From contig RPRK01000027.1 of NCBI GenBank assembly GCA_003818495.1, positions 1-36,786 on the forward strand: a stretch of DNA of 36,786 bases, written 5' to 3'. Below, in pieces: positions 1 to 8,370 of this stretch. The notes under the pieces are model-generated. The model saw only the letters and a list, made by a program, of their open reading frames with translations, did no database searches and was not told where the DNA came from. Numbering within the stretch: the stretch's first letter is position 1; the number at the start of each line of letters is the position of its first letter. This stretch comes from Burkholderiales bacterium. Its GTDB lineage: Bacteria > Pseudomonadota > Gammaproteobacteria > Burkholderiales > Burkholderiaceae_E. The position numbers were made by a program, and so were the translations under genes.

Positions 1-2
1 GC

Positions 3-62
3 GGCCGCAGCCGCAACACGCCGCCCGCCGTCGAGGTGCCGGTGATCCTGCCCCAGCACTGA
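3..62 (+). CDS. C-terminal end of an unidentified protein (partial)
   Basis: An open frame enters from the left edge and stops at TGA 60-62. It encodes the last 19 residues, GRSRNTPPAVEVPVILPQH. The other two forward frames stop at 43-45 or run on only to 74-76. The fragment is too short to assign to a family. Its stop codon touches the first base of a long inverted repeat (62-255), so that structure lies in the 3' end of this transcript. That this is a real gene is inferred from frame and composition only. Confidence 0.45.
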   Translation, partial: GRSRNTPPAVEVPVILPQH

Positions 63-255
63 GAAGCTGTGAATAAGCCTACTGCGCGTCCCGATCCGGC
101 GCCTGCGGTGCTCGCCGGGGAGCCTCGCGCCTGCAGGCGCGAGTCGTTCGGCCGGCACGGCGCGTGCGCCGTGAAACCCCGGCCTCACCATCACGTACGG
201 CTGCGCTCCTCGGCACCGGCTCGGGCCTGCTCGCTACGGTTTCTTCACAGCTTCT
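62..255. repeat. 194-bp imperfect palindrome with internal hairpins
   Basis: The ends are a perfect 12-bp inverted repeat: AGAAGCTGTGAA at 62-73 and TTCACAGCTTCT at 244-255. Inside, 90-99 pairs with 216-225 (CCCGATCCGG against CCGGCTCGGG, one mismatch). The centre holds a 20-bp perfect palindrome (124-143) and a 7-bp stem with a 4-base loop (156-162 with 167-173). The hexamer TAAGCC follows the left arm directly and starts at the last base of the right arm. The segment fills the space between the partial upstream gene and the TetR gene. It could be a palindromic mobile element (MITE or REP-like), a structured RNA or a complex terminator. No transposase is present and no second copy was noticed in the window. 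Confidence 0.6.
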
Positions 256-281
256 AAGCCGACCGGCGCCCCGACCGAGCG

Positions 282-1025
282 ATGTCCGCCGCCGCGCATG
301 CCGACCCCGACCGCCCCGTGCGGGCCGACGCCCGGGCCGACGCCGCCGGTGCAGCGGCGGGGACGGAGGCCGAGCTCGCGCCCCGCGGTCCGCAGCGGCG
401 CGACGCCACCGCCACCCGCGCGCGGATCCTGCGGGCGGCCACCCAGGAGTTCGCCCGGCACGGCTTCGGCGGGGCCCGCGGCGACCGGATCGCCCGGCGG
501 GCGCGTTCCTCCGAGCGGATGGTCTACTACTACTTCGGCAGCAAGGAGGGCCTGTTCCGCGAGGTCCTGGAGGCGGCCTACGACGCCCTGGGGGTCGCCG
601 AGCAGGCGCTGGTGCTCGACGACAAGGCCCCGCGCGAGGCGCTCGCGCACTTCTGCCGGTTCGTCTGGCGGTGGTACGCCGAGCACCCCGAGTTCATCGG
701 TGTGCTGACCGCCGAGAACCAGCTCCAGGCCCGCCACCTGCGCCGCTCCGCCCGGCTCGACGTCCTCGTCCGGCCGGTGGTCAGGATGCTGGCGGGGCTG
801 CTCGAGCGCGGCCAGCGTGACGGCGTGTTCCGGCCCGGGCTGGATGCGGCCGACCTCTACGTGTCGATCGCCGGGCTCGGCTATTTCCGGGTCTCGAACC
901 GGTACACGCTGTCGGCCGTGCTGGGGCGGGATCTGGCCGATCCGCAGGTGCTCGACGGCCACTGGCGGGCCTGCGAGGACATGGTGCTTCGCTACGTGGA
1001 CGCACGGTTACAATCCGCCGGATGA
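282..1025 (+). CDS. TetR/AcrR family transcriptional regulator
   Basis: This 247-residue protein has an N-terminal TetR helix-turn-helix at about residues 42-90. It begins with an [19 protein letters not shown] helix and includes the recognition motif [13 protein letters not shown]. An all-helical ligand-binding domain follows. The first 40 residues are Ala/Arg/Asp-rich and probably disordered; a GTG at 318 is an alternative start. The stop codon overlaps the pncB start (ATGA, 1022-1025), so the two are probably co-transcribed and translationally coupled. This hints that the regulator senses something linked to NAD or nicotinate metabolism, which is inference only. The ligand cannot be read from sequence. 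Confidence 0.9.
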   Translation: MSAAAHADPDRPVRADARADAAGAAAGTEAELAPRGPQRRDATATRARILRAATQEFARHGFGGARGDRIARRARSSERMVYYYFGSKEGLFREVLEAAYDALGVAEQALVLDDKAPREALAHFCRFVWRWYAEHPEFIGVLTAENQLQARHLRRSARLDVLVRPVVRMLAGLLERGQRDGVFRPGLDAADLYVSIAGLGYFRVSNRYTLSAVLGRDLADPQVLDGHWRACEDMVLRYVDARLQSAG

Positions 1026-2203
1026 TCATCACGTCGCTGCTCGACACCGACCTGTACAAGTTCACGATGATGCAGGTCGTGCTGCACCATTTCCCGGGTG
1101 CGCAGGTCGAGTACCGCTTCAAGTGCCGCAATCCCGGCATCGATCTCGCACCCTACGTGGACGAGATCCGTGCCGAGATCCGGCACCTGTGCACGCTTCG
1201 CTTCACCGAGCCCGAACTCGACTGGCTGCGTTCGCTGCGGTTCATCAAGAGCGACTTCGTCGACTTCCTCGGCCTGTTCCAGATGAACGAGAAGTACATC
1301 TCGGTCAGGCCCTCGAGCACCGCCCCGGGCGAGATCGACATCACGGTGAAGGGGCCGTGGCTGCACACGATCCTGTTCGAGATCCCGGTGCTGGCGATCG
1401 TCAACGAGATCTACTTCCGCAACACCCAGAAGACGCCCGACTACCCGGGCGGCCGCCGCCGGCTGCTCGACAAGATCGGCCTGATCCGCGACGACCCGGG
1501 CCTGTCCGGGATGAGGGTGGCCGACTACGGCACCCGCCGCCGGTTCTCTCGCACCTGGCACGAGGAGGTGATCGTCGGCCTGCGGGATTCGCTCGGCGAC
1601 AACTTCGCCGGCACCAGCAACGTCTGGTACGCGATGAAGCACGGCGTGCTGCCGCTGGGCACCATGGCCCACGAGTACCTGCAGGCCTGCCAGGCGCTCG
1701 GCTCGCGGCTGCGCGACTCGCAGACCTACGGCTTCGAGATGTGGGCGCGCGAGTACCGCGGCGACCTCGGCATCGCGCTGTCCGACGTCTACGGCATCGA
1801 TGCGTTCCTGCGCGACTTCGACCTGTACTTCTGCAAGCTCTTCGACGGTGCCCGGCACGATTCGGGCGATCCGTTCGAGTGGGGCGAGCGGCTGATCCAT
1901 CACTACGAGACCAACCGGGTCGATCCGCGCACCAAGACCCTGATCTTCTCCGACAGCCTGAACGTGCCGCTCGCCATCTCGCTCTACAAGCGCTTTCGCG
2001 ACCGTACGCGACTGGCTTTCGGGATCGGCACCAACCTCACCAACGACCTCGGCTTCACGCCGCTGCAGATCGTCATCAAGATGGTCCGCTGCAACGGCCA
2101 GCCGGTGGCCAAGCTCTCGGATTCGCCCGAGAAGACCATGTGCGACGACCCGGCCTACCTCGCCTATCTGCGGCAGGTGTTCCAGACCAAGGTCGCGCAA
2201 TGA
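1022..2203 (+). CDS. pncB: Nicotinate phosphoribosyltransferase
   Basis: This cytosolic enzyme of the Preiss-Handler NAD salvage pathway converts nicotinate and PRPP to nicotinate mononucleotide, coupled to ATP hydrolysis. At 393 residues it has the normal length for PncB. Visible landmarks are the N-terminal [13 protein letters not shown], the conserved histidine in TMAHEYLQA (H217, the phosphorylated residue by homology), [15 protein letters not shown], and the C-terminal [12 protein letters not shown] phosphate-binding segment. The ATG lies inside the last codons of the TetR gene. A LutC-like gene follows 13 bases after the stop, so TetR, pncB, LutC and the dehydrogenase look like one transcription unit. 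Confidence 0.96.
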   Translation: MIITSLLDTDLYKFTMMQVVLHHFPGAQVEYRFKCRNPGIDLAPYVDEIRAEIRHLCTLRFTEPELDWLRSLRFIKSDFVDFLGLFQMNEKYISVRPSSTAPGEIDITVKGPWLHTILFEIPVLAIVNEIYFRNTQKTPDYPGGRRRLLDKIGLIRDDPGLSGMRVADYGTRRRFSRTWHEEVIVGLRDSLGDNFAGTSNVWYAMKHGVLPLGTMAHEYLQACQALGSRLRDSQTYGFEMWAREYRGDLGIALSDVYGIDAFLRDFDLYFCKLFDGARHDSGDPFEWGERLIHHYETNRVDPRTKTLIFSDSLNVPLAISLYKRFRDRTRLAFGIGTNLTNDLGFTPLQIVIKMVRCNGQPVAKLSDSPEKTMCDDPAYLAYLRQVFQTKVAQ

Positions 2204-2216
2204 TCCGGATGACGCC

Positions 2217-2906
2217 ATGACCGACCTCGACACCTCCGTTGCCCGCCAGCGCATCCTCGCGCGCATCCGCAGTGCCCAGGGGCGCGAGGGCGCGCCCACC
2301 GCGAACGAGCGCCGCTCGGTCGAGGACTGGATCGCGCGTCGCGAGGTCGGGCCGCAGCCCACCGTCGACGCCGACCGGGTCGCGCATTTCGAGCGCCAGG
2401 CCGCGCGCATGTCCAGCACCACCGAGCGCGTCGCCTGGCTCGCCGACGTGCCGGCCGCGGTCGCCCGCTACCTCGACGCGCACGGTCTGCCGAAGAAGGC
2501 GGTCTGCTGGAACACGCTCGGCGACCTCGACTGGGCCGGCGCCGGTCTCGAGGTCGAGGCACGCCGGCCGCAGGGCGAGGACATGGTCGGCATCAGCGGT
2601 GCCTTCGTCGCGGTGGCCGAGACCGGCACGCTGATGATGCTGTCGGGGCCGGACACGCCGGCCTCGATGCACCTGCTGCCCGAGACCCACGTCGCGGTGG
2701 TGCAGGCCGAGCGCGTGGTCGGCCACTACGAGGACGGCTTCGCGCTCGCCCGCGCCGAGCGCGGCGAGCTGCCGCGGGCGACGAACCTGGTGTCCGGTCC
2801 CTCGCGCACCGGCGACATCGAACAGACGATCGTGCTCGGCGCACACGGCCCGTACCGGGTCCACGTGCTGATCGTCGGGGCCCCGCCCGCGGACGCCGCC
2901 TCGTGA
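2217..2906 (+). CDS. LutC/YkgG (LUD domain) family protein
   Basis: This 229-residue protein matches the LUD-domain (DUF162) family, whose best-known member is LutC of the LutABC lactate oxidation complex. Typical segments are the C-terminal half GISGAFVAVAETGTLMM, the histidine-containing LPETHVAVV, and SGPSRTGDIEQTIVLGAHGP ahead of the C-terminus. The LutA and LutB partners are not adjacent, so a role in lactate oxidation is uncertain. The stop overlaps the GTG of the next gene (GTGA, 2903-2906), whose product acts on 2-hydroxy acids. A joint role in hydroxy-acid metabolism is possible but inferred. Confidence 0.85.
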   Translation: MTDLDTSVARQRILARIRSAQGREGAPTANERRSVEDWIARREVGPQPTVDADRVAHFERQAARMSSTTERVAWLADVPAAVARYLDAHGLPKKAVCWNTLGDLDWAGAGLEVEARRPQGEDMVGISGAFVAVAETGTLMMLSGPDTPASMHLLPETHVAVVQAERVVGHYEDGFALARAERGELPRATNLVSGPSRTGDIEQTIVLGAHGPYRVHVLIVGAPPADAAS

Positions 2907-3868
2907 AGCCGCGCCTGCTGATCACCCGTCGCGTCTTCCCCGAGGTCGTCGAGGCGCTGTCGGCCGCCTACGAGGTCCAGACCAATCCGGACGATGCGTT
3001 CTGGACGCCGGAGGAGACCCGCGCGAGGGCGGCCGACTGCGATGCCCTCTACGTGGTCGCGAGCGACCGTGTCGATGCGGCGCTGCTCGAGGCCTGCCCC
3101 AGGCTGCGGATCGTCGCGACCGGCTCGGTCGGCATCAACCAGATCGACGTGCCCGCGTGCACCGCGCGCGGCATCGCCGTCACCAACACGCCGGACGTCC
3201 TGACCGAGGCCACCGCCGACATGGCGTGGGCGCTGCTGATGGCGACCGCCCGCCGGGTGACCGAATCCGAGCGCTGGCTGCGCGACGGGCAGTGGGGGCG
3301 CTGGGCCTGGGACCAGTTCCTCGGCGCCGACGTGCACGGCGCGACGCTCGGCATCGTCGGCATGGGCCGCATCGGCTCGGCGGTGGCGCGGCGTGCCGCC
3401 GGCTTCTCGATGCGCCTGCAGTACTGCAACCGCAGCGCGGCCGCCAACGAGCGCGAGCTGGGCGCCGTGCGGGTCGAGCTCGACGCGCTGCTCGCCACCT
3501 CCGACCACGTGGTGCTCGTGCTGCCGTACTCGTCCGCGACCCACCACCTGATCGGCGAGCGCGAGCTCGGCCTGATGAAGCCGACGGCGACGCTCGTCAA
3601 CATCGCGCGCGGCGGCATCGTCGACGACGCGGCGCTGGCGCGTGCGCTCGCCGCCGGCACGATCGCGGCGGCCGGGCTCGACGTCTACGAGGGCGAGCCG
3701 ACGGTGACGCCCGCGCTGCTCGAGGTGCCGAACGTGGTGCTCACACCGCACATCGGCAGCGCGACGCGCTCGTCGCGGCTCGCGATGGCGATGCTCGCAG
3801 CCCGCAACCTGCTGGCCCACGCCGCGGGCGAGCCGCTGCCCACCCAGGTCAACGCGGCGCCGCGCTGA
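2903..3868 (+). CDS. D-2-hydroxyacid dehydrogenase (glyoxylate/hydroxypyruvate reductase type)
   Basis: The product is an NAD(P)-dependent D-isomer-specific 2-hydroxyacid dehydrogenase of 321 residues. The nucleotide-binding motif is GMGRIG at about residues 153-158. The catalytic triad of the family is visible: R236 in NIARGGIVDD, E265 in YEGEP, and H283 in LTPHIGSAT. The family reduces glyoxylate or hydroxypyruvate, or oxidises D-glycerate; substrate choice cannot be settled from motifs. Translation starts at GTG 2903, overlapping the LutC-like stop by 4 bases, which supports coupling. Confidence 0.92.
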   Translation: MKPRLLITRRVFPEVVEALSAAYEVQTNPDDAFWTPEETRARAADCDALYVVASDRVDAALLEACPRLRIVATGSVGINQIDVPACTARGIAVTNTPDVLTEATADMAWALLMATARRVTESERWLRDGQWGRWAWDQFLGADVHGATLGIVGMGRIGSAVARRAAGFSMRLQYCNRSAAANERELGAVRVELDALLATSDHVVLVLPYSSATHHLIGERELGLMKPTATLVNIARGGIVDDAALARALAAGTIAAAGLDVYEGEPTVTPALLEVPNVVLTPHIGSATRSSRLAMAMLAARNLLAHAAGEPLPTQVNAAPR

Positions 3869-3909
3869 GCGGGCCGCGACGCGACGCAGCAGGAGAACGA
3901 GGAGGGAGC

Positions 3910-4185
3910 ATGGCGACGATCGAACTCAAGCGCGACCACACGCTGGGCCTGAAGAAGGCCCGCGCCGCCGCCGAGCGCGTGGCGGAGGAGATGGAACGCG
4001 AATTCGGCATGAGCAGCGAGTGGGACGGCAACACGCTGCGCTTCTCCCGCACCGGCGTCAGCGGCGAGCTGGTGGTGCAGAAGGGGCACGTCGAACTGAA
4101 CGCCAACCTGGGCTTCCTGCTGTCGGCGTTCAAGGGGCGGATCGAGGAGACGATCCACCGCAACTTCGACGAGTACTTCGCCTAG
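3910..4185 (+). CDS. Polyhydroxyalkanoic acid system family protein
   Basis: This 91-residue protein resembles the PHA-system family (PHA_gran_rgn), small proteins often coded near polyhydroxyalkanoate genes. The order MATIELKRDHTLGLKKARAA, EREFGMSSEWDGNTLRFSR, and a closing segment on a surface-active-looking beta/helix region fits that family. A strong Shine-Dalgarno (AGGAGAACGAGGAGGGA) precedes ATG 3910. The same frame is open far upstream, but that part is antisense-like shadow of the dehydrogenase gene. The molecular function is not known. The stop interlocks with the stop of the convergent acyl-CoA-binding protein gene (CTAG, 4182-4185). Confidence 0.85.
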   Translation: MATIELKRDHTLGLKKARAAAERVAEEMEREFGMSSEWDGNTLRFSRTGVSGELVVQKGHVELNANLGFLLSAFKGRIEETIHRNFDEYFA

Positions 4186-4439
4186 CCCTTCAGGTCGTCG
4201 ACCAGCGACACGTACTGCTGCATCGCATCGTCCTTCGAGGTGCCCTTGATCTCGGCCCAGGCGTCGAACTTGGCGCGGCCGATCATGTCGGTGAAGCCCG
4301 GGCGCTTGCCCGCCGCATCGCCGTCGGTGGCCTGCTTGTACAGTGCGTAGAGCTTGAGCAGCGTCGCGTTGTCGGGCCGCTCGGTGAGCTTCTTGGAGTC
4401 GGCCAGGGCCTGCTCGAAACGGGTCGCGAGATCCGCCAT
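4182..4439 (-). CDS. Acyl-CoA-binding protein
   Basis: This 85-residue ACBP-fold protein buffers and carries long-chain acyl-CoA in the cytoplasm. Family hallmarks are RFEQALADSKKLTERPDN, then LLKLYALYKQATDGDA (the YALYKQAT signature at residues 31-38), KRPGFTDMIGRAKFDAW and KDDAMQQYV. The length is standard for a single-domain ACBP. A GAAGAGG ribosome site lies 8-10 bases upstream. It diverges from the WS/DGAT gene, whose enzyme uses acyl-CoA, and a TATGAT box at 4484-4479 could serve as its -10. Supplying acyl-CoA to that acyltransferase is a reasonable inference. Confidence 0.95.
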   Translation of the reverse strand: MADLATRFEQALADSKKLTERPDNATLLKLYALYKQATDGDAAGKRPGFTDMIGRAKFDAWAEIKGTSKDDAMQQYVSLVDDLKG

Positions 4440-4477
4440 GGGAGCGCCTCTTCGGGTGTCGGGTGATGGGGTGGCGG

Positions 4478-4484
4478 TATCATA
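4478..4484. promoter_or_regulatory. Candidate overlapping divergent -10 boxes
   Basis: The intergenic space between the acyl-CoA-binding protein and WS/DGAT genes holds TATCAT on the + strand (4478-4483) and TATGAT on the - strand (4484-4479). Both match the sigma70 -10 consensus at 5 of 6 positions and share five base pairs. No convincing -35 element was found at the usual distance on either strand. The AT content is notable against the GC-rich background. Confidence 0.35.
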
Positions 4485-4526
4485 GCCGCAAAGAAACAGC
4501 CCGGTCGCGCCGGGTCCGGAGGCACG

Positions 4527-6017
4527 ATGGCGGGGAGCGCTGGGCGGGAACGGATGTCGAGCGTCGACACCGCGTGGCTGCGGATGGACCGCCCGAGCAA
4601 CCTGATGATGATCGTCGGCATCGACGTGTTCGAGCGTCCGGTCGACGTCGACAGCCTGCGGCACGTGATCTCCGAGCGACTGCTCGCCTTCGACCGGTTC
4701 CGCCAGCGCGTCGAGTTCGACGCCGCGGGCACCGCCTGGTGGGTCGACGACGACCGCTTCGATCTCGACGTCCACCTGCAGCGCCACCGCCTCGACGGCG
4801 AGGGCACCGACGCGCAGCTGCAGGCCTTCGTCGCCGAGCTCGCGATCACCCCGCTCGACGCCGACCGGCCGCTCTGGCAGTTCCATCTGGTCTCGAACTA
4901 CCGGGGCACCGACGCACTGGTGGCCCGGATCCACCACTGCATCGCCGACGGCATCGCGCTGGTCCGCGTGATGCTCAGCCTGACGGACGACGCGCCCGCG
5001 CCGACCGGCCGCCCGCGGCGGCGGCGCGATGCCGACGACGGCAGCGAGCACGGTGACGCGGCCGTGCTGTCCAATCCGTGGCGGCCGTTCCTGCAGCCGC
5101 TCACGAAGGGGGCGGTCCGTGCGATCGAGGCGACGGGCGCCGCCATCGGCGGTTCGATGAAGCTGGCCGGCGAGCCCGAACGGCTGGCCGACTACGCGCA
5201 GGTCGGCCAGCGCGTGGTGGTCGACGCGGCGCGCATCGCGCTGATGGGCGCCGACTCGCCCAGCTGCCTCAAGGGCGTGCCCGGCGTCGCCAAGGGCATC
5301 GCCTGGAACGAGCCGCTGCCGCTCGACGACGTGAAGCTGGTGTGCCGCGCGCTCGGCGCCTCGGTCAACGACGTGCTGCTGTCCTGCGTGGCGGGCGCGC
5401 TTCGGACCTACCTGCGGGGCCGCGGCGACGACACCGAGGGCTGCGAGATCCGGGCGATGGTGCCGGTGAACCTGCGCTCGACCGACGGACCGATCCGCCT
5501 GGGCAACCGTTTCGGCCTGGTGCCGCTCGAACTGCCGGTCGGCTTCGCGAATCCGATCGCCCGGCTGCAGGAAGTGCGCCGACGGATGGACGAGCTCAAG
5601 GGGGGCTACCAGGCGGTGCTGGCCTACACGCTCCTCGAGGTCGTCGGTCATGCGCCGAAGCTCGTGCAGGACCCGATCCTGCAGTACCTGTCGGGCAAGG
5701 CGACCGCCGTGATGACCAACGTGCCCGGTCCGAAGGCGCTGCTGTCGCTCGCCGGCCGCAGGCTGTCTCGCATGATGTTCTGGGTGCCGCAGTCGGGCGA
5801 CATCGGCCTGGGCGTGTCGATCCTGTCGTATGCCGGCGGCGTGCAGTTCGGCGTGATCGCCGACCGCAAGCTGTGCCCCGATCCCCAGACGCTGATCGAC
5901 GCCTTCCAGCCGCAGTTCGACGCGCTGATGACGGTGGTCGCGATGCTGCCCCCCGAGATGCTCGGCCGCGCGATCGATCCGGTCGCGCTCGAGCATGCGC
6001 TGTTCGATACGCCTTAG
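4527..6017 (+). CDS. Wax ester synthase/diacylglycerol acyltransferase (WS/DGAT)
   Basis: This acyltransferase condenses acyl-CoA with a fatty alcohol or diacylglycerol to form wax ester or triacylglycerol for storage granules. The 496-residue length fits the family. The catalytic HHxxxDG motif is HHCIADG at residues 136-142. Other landmarks are the N-terminal SSVDTAWLRMDRPSNLMMI, the SVNDVLLSCVAGALRTYL segment and the PGP of VMTNVPGPKALL near the C-terminus. ATG 4527 has a GGAGG ribosome site 6 bases upstream; ATG 4554 is a possible internal start closer to typical family N-termini. It heads an operon with alaX (8-base gap) and the DUF924 gene. Confidence 0.95.
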   Translation: MAGSAGRERMSSVDTAWLRMDRPSNLMMIVGIDVFERPVDVDSLRHVISERLLAFDRFRQRVEFDAAGTAWWVDDDRFDLDVHLQRHRLDGEGTDAQLQAFVAELAITPLDADRPLWQFHLVSNYRGTDALVARIHHCIADGIALVRVMLSLTDDAPAPTGRPRRRRDADDGSEHGDAAVLSNPWRPFLQPLTKGAVRAIEATGAAIGGSMKLAGEPERLADYAQVGQRVVVDAARIALMGADSPSCLKGVPGVAKGIAWNEPLPLDDVKLVCRALGASVNDVLLSCVAGALRTYLRGRGDDTEGCEIRAMVPVNLRSTDGPIRLGNRFGLVPLELPVGFANPIARLQEVRRRMDELKGGYQAVLAYTLLEVVGHAPKLVQDPILQYLSGKATAVMTNVPGPKALLSLAGRRLSRMMFWVPQSGDIGLGVSILSYAGGVQFGVIADRKLCPDPQTLIDAFQPQFDALMTVVAMLPPEMLGRAIDPVALEHALFDTP

Positions 6018-6025
6018 GAGAGTTC

Positions 6026-6757
6026 ATGAGCACCGAAGCCCTGTTCCGCGCCGACGCCTACCTGCGCGAGTGCACCGCGCGCGTGGTCTCGGTCGGGCCG
6101 GAGGGCGTGCTGCTCGACCGGACGGTGTTCTACCCGCTCGGCGGCGGCCAGGCGGCCGACACCGGCACGCTGACCCGCGACGACGGGCAGGTGATCGTGA
6201 TCGGCGACACCCGCAAGTCGCGCGCCGAGGGCGCGGGTCCCGATGACGCGCTGCACGTGCCGGCGCCCGAGTCGGCCGAGGCCGCCGCCGCGCTGCGTCC
6301 GGGCGACGCCGTGGTCGCCGCGATCGACTGGGACCGGCGCCACCGCCACATGCGTCTGCACACCTCGACCCACCTGCTGTGCGCGCTGGTGCCCCATCCG
6401 GTCGACGGCTGCTCGATCACGTCGGGCTACGCCCGGCTCGACTTCGCCACCGTCGAGCCGCTCGATCGCGAGCTGCTCCAGGCGGGGCTCGAACGGCTGA
6501 TCGCCGGGGCGCACCCGGTCGCGATCGACTGGATCACCGACGACGAACTGGCCGCCCAGCCCGACCTCGTGCGCACGATGTCGGTCAAGCCGCCGATGGG
6601 CTTCGGCCGCGTGCGGCTGTTGCGCATCGACGGGGTCGACCTGCAGCCCTGCGGCGGCACGCACGTGTCGAACACGGCGGAGATCGGCGCGCTGCGGATC
6701 GCCAAGATCGAGAAGAAGAGCGCGCGCACGCGGCGCGTCACGATCGAGTTCGCATGA
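6026..6757 (+). CDS. Alanyl-tRNA editing protein (AlaX type)
   Basis: This 243-residue protein is a free-standing homologue of the AlaRS editing domain that hydrolyses mischarged tRNA(Ala). The zinc-binding residues are visible as HxxxH (H112 and H116 in HTSTHLL) and CxxxH (C209 and H213 in CGGTHV). The N-terminal part carries the usual FYPLGGGQAADTG. A GGAG ribosome site precedes ATG 6026 by 6 bases. It sits between the acyltransferase and DUF924 genes with gaps of 8 and 10 bases, so it is probably co-transcribed. No functional link with lipid synthesis is evident. Confidence 0.93.
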   Translation: MSTEALFRADAYLRECTARVVSVGPEGVLLDRTVFYPLGGGQAADTGTLTRDDGQVIVIGDTRKSRAEGAGPDDALHVPAPESAEAAAALRPGDAVVAAIDWDRRHRHMRLHTSTHLLCALVPHPVDGCSITSGYARLDFATVEPLDRELLQAGLERLIAGAHPVAIDWITDDELAAQPDLVRTMSVKPPMGFGRVRLLRIDGVDLQPCGGTHVSNTAEIGALRIAKIEKKSARTRRVTIEFA

Positions 6758-6767
6758 GGGGCATGGG

Positions 6768-7355
6768 ATGAGCGCGGCCGATCCCCGGGTCGCCGAGATC
6801 CTCGACTTCTGGTTCGGCGAGCCCGGCTCGTCCGAGCGCGGCCGCGCGCGCGAGGTCTGGTTCCGCAAGGACCTGGCCTTCGACGACACGATCCGCACGC
6901 GATTCGGCGCGGTGGTGGACGAGGCGGCGGCCGGCGGGCTCGCCGGCTGGGACGGCAGCGACACCGGCGCGCTCGCGCTGCTCGTGGTCTGCGACCAGTT
7001 CCCGCGCAACCTGTTCCGAGGCGAGGCGCGTGCGTTCGCGCTCGATCCGCGGGCGCTCGCCACCGCCCGCGCGCTGGTCGCCGCCGGCCGCGATCGCGCG
7101 CTCGCGCCGCTCGAGCGCGTGTTCGTCTACCTGCCGTTCGAGCATTCCGAGTCGATCGACGACCAGCGCGAGGCGGTACGCCTGCTCGGCCTGCTGCGAG
7201 ACGACCCGCAGGCCGGCAGCTATCACGAGTGGGCGGTGAAGCACTTCGAGGTGGTGCAGCGCTTCGGACGGTTCCCGCATCGCAACGAGGCGCTCGGACG
7301 GGCGTCGACCCCCGAGGAGATCGCGTTCCTGGCGCAGCCCGGCTCGCGGTTCTGA
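6768..7355 (+). CDS. DUF924 family protein
   Basis: This 195-residue protein is a clear DUF924 member, a family with a TPR-like all-helical fold and no established biochemical role. Family signatures are EILDFWFGEP at the N-terminus, the WFRKD and LLVVCDQFPRNLFR segments, FVYLPFEHSES and a C-terminal RFGRFPHRNEALGR. It ends the WS/DGAT-alaX operon. A convergent SMP-30 gene lies 60 bases downstream. That spacer is GC-rich with possible short stems but no clear U-tract terminator. Confidence 0.92.
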   Translation: MSAADPRVAEILDFWFGEPGSSERGRAREVWFRKDLAFDDTIRTRFGAVVDEAAAGGLAGWDGSDTGALALLVVCDQFPRNLFRGEARAFALDPRALATARALVAAGRDRALAPLERVFVYLPFEHSESIDDQREAVRLLGLLRDDPQAGSYHEWAVKHFEVVQRFGRFPHRNEALGRASTPEEIAFLAQPGSRF

Positions 7356-7415
7356 CCCGCCTCGGACCGGTCGGCAGGCCCGGCTCCGGCCCGGGCCCGC
7401 GCCGGACCGGGACGT

Positions 7416-8345
7416 TCAGCGGTTCAGGAAGTTCAGCGGCGTCCCCGCCCGCGGCCACTCGATCGAGACCAGCTTGCCGGTCGTCGACAGCGTGACGAAG
7501 GCCGTCTTCAGGTCCGGTCCGCCGAAGCACAGGTTCGTGGTGTAGACGTCCGGCATCGGGACGAACTCGACTTCGCCCCCCTCGGGCGGGACGACCGTGA
7601 TGCCGCCCTCCATCAGCGAGGCGATGCACACGTTGCCCGCCGCATCCACCGCCAGCGAGTCGAACAGCCGGTAGGTCGACATGTCGACCATCAGCGTGCC
7701 GCCCCACGGCGACGGGAACGGCTGCTTGCGCACGCGACCCGGTCCCTCGATGTCCCACGCCCAGAGCCGTCCGGCCCGCGTCTCGGCGACATAGAGCCGC
7801 TTGCCGTCGGGCGACAGGCCGATGCCGTTCGGGGTCAGCATCGGCTGAACCACCTCGACGATCGACGAGCCGTCGGGCCGCGCGTAGTAGACCGCGCCGT
7901 AGTCGAGGTCGCGGGGCCGGGTCTTGCCCAGGTCGGTGAACCACAGGCCGCCGTCGGCGTCGAAGACCAGGTCGTTCGGGCCGCGCAGCGGGCCGTTCGG
8001 ACCGTGGGTGTAGACCACCTCGACGGCGCCGGTCGCGAGGTCGACGCGCTCGATGCGCCCGCCCGAGTAGTCGGGCGGCTGGTGCGCGGGGCGGATGCGG
8101 CCACCGCCCATGTCGATCCACTGGAAGCCGCCGTTGTTGCAGATCCAGACCTTGCCGTCCGGCCCCATCGCCGCGCCGTTCGGGCCGCCGCCGGTGTGCG
8201 CGACGACCTCGACGCGGCCGTCGGGCTTGACGCGCGACAGCGTGCCGCGGGCGATCTCGACCAGCAGCACGTCGCCGTCGGGCAGGGCGATCGGGCCTTC
8301 GGGGAACTTCAGTCCGGTGGCGATCTCTCGGATCACGGGGGTCAT
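7416..8345 (-). CDS. SMP-30/gluconolactonase family hydrolase
   Basis: This 309-residue six-bladed beta-propeller protein belongs to the SMP-30/gluconolactonase/LRE-like family, metal-dependent lactonases. Metal-site segments are visible: E16 in FPEGPIALPDGDVLL, GPNDLVFDADGGLWFTD in the middle, and PNGIGLSPDGKRLYVAET after it. There is no signal peptide. It lies 25 bases after the stop of the acyl-CoA ligase gene on the same strand and is probably the second gene of a two-gene operon. The lactone substrate is unknown; pairing with a ligase suggests a catabolic pathway for a carboxylic acid or lactone, which is inference. Confidence 0.9.
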   Translation of the reverse strand: MTPVIREIATGLKFPEGPIALPDGDVLLVEIARGTLSRVKPDGRVEVVAHTGGGPNGAAMGPDGKVWICNNGGFQWIDMGGGRIRPAHQPPDYSGGRIERVDLATGAVEVVYTHGPNGPLRGPNDLVFDADGGLWFTDLGKTRPRDLDYGAVYYARPDGSSIVEVVQPMLTPNGIGLSPDGKRLYVAETRAGRLWAWDIEGPGRVRKQPFPSPWGGTLMVDMSTYRLFDSLAVDAAGNVCIASLMEGGITVVPPEGGEVEFVPMPDVYTTNLCFGGPDLKTAFVTLSTTGKLVSIEWPRAGTPLNFLNR

Positions 8346-8370
8346 CGCATCGTCTCCAGGGTCTACGGTC

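Noticed and set aside
62..255. Integron attC site
   Set aside because: The ends do not show the RYYYAAC/GTTRRRY core sites and no integrase or cassette array is visible.
2217..3868. Complete lactate utilisation (lutABC) operon
   Set aside because: Only the LutC-like gene is present; no LutA cysteine-rich or LutB iron-sulfur protein is adjacent.
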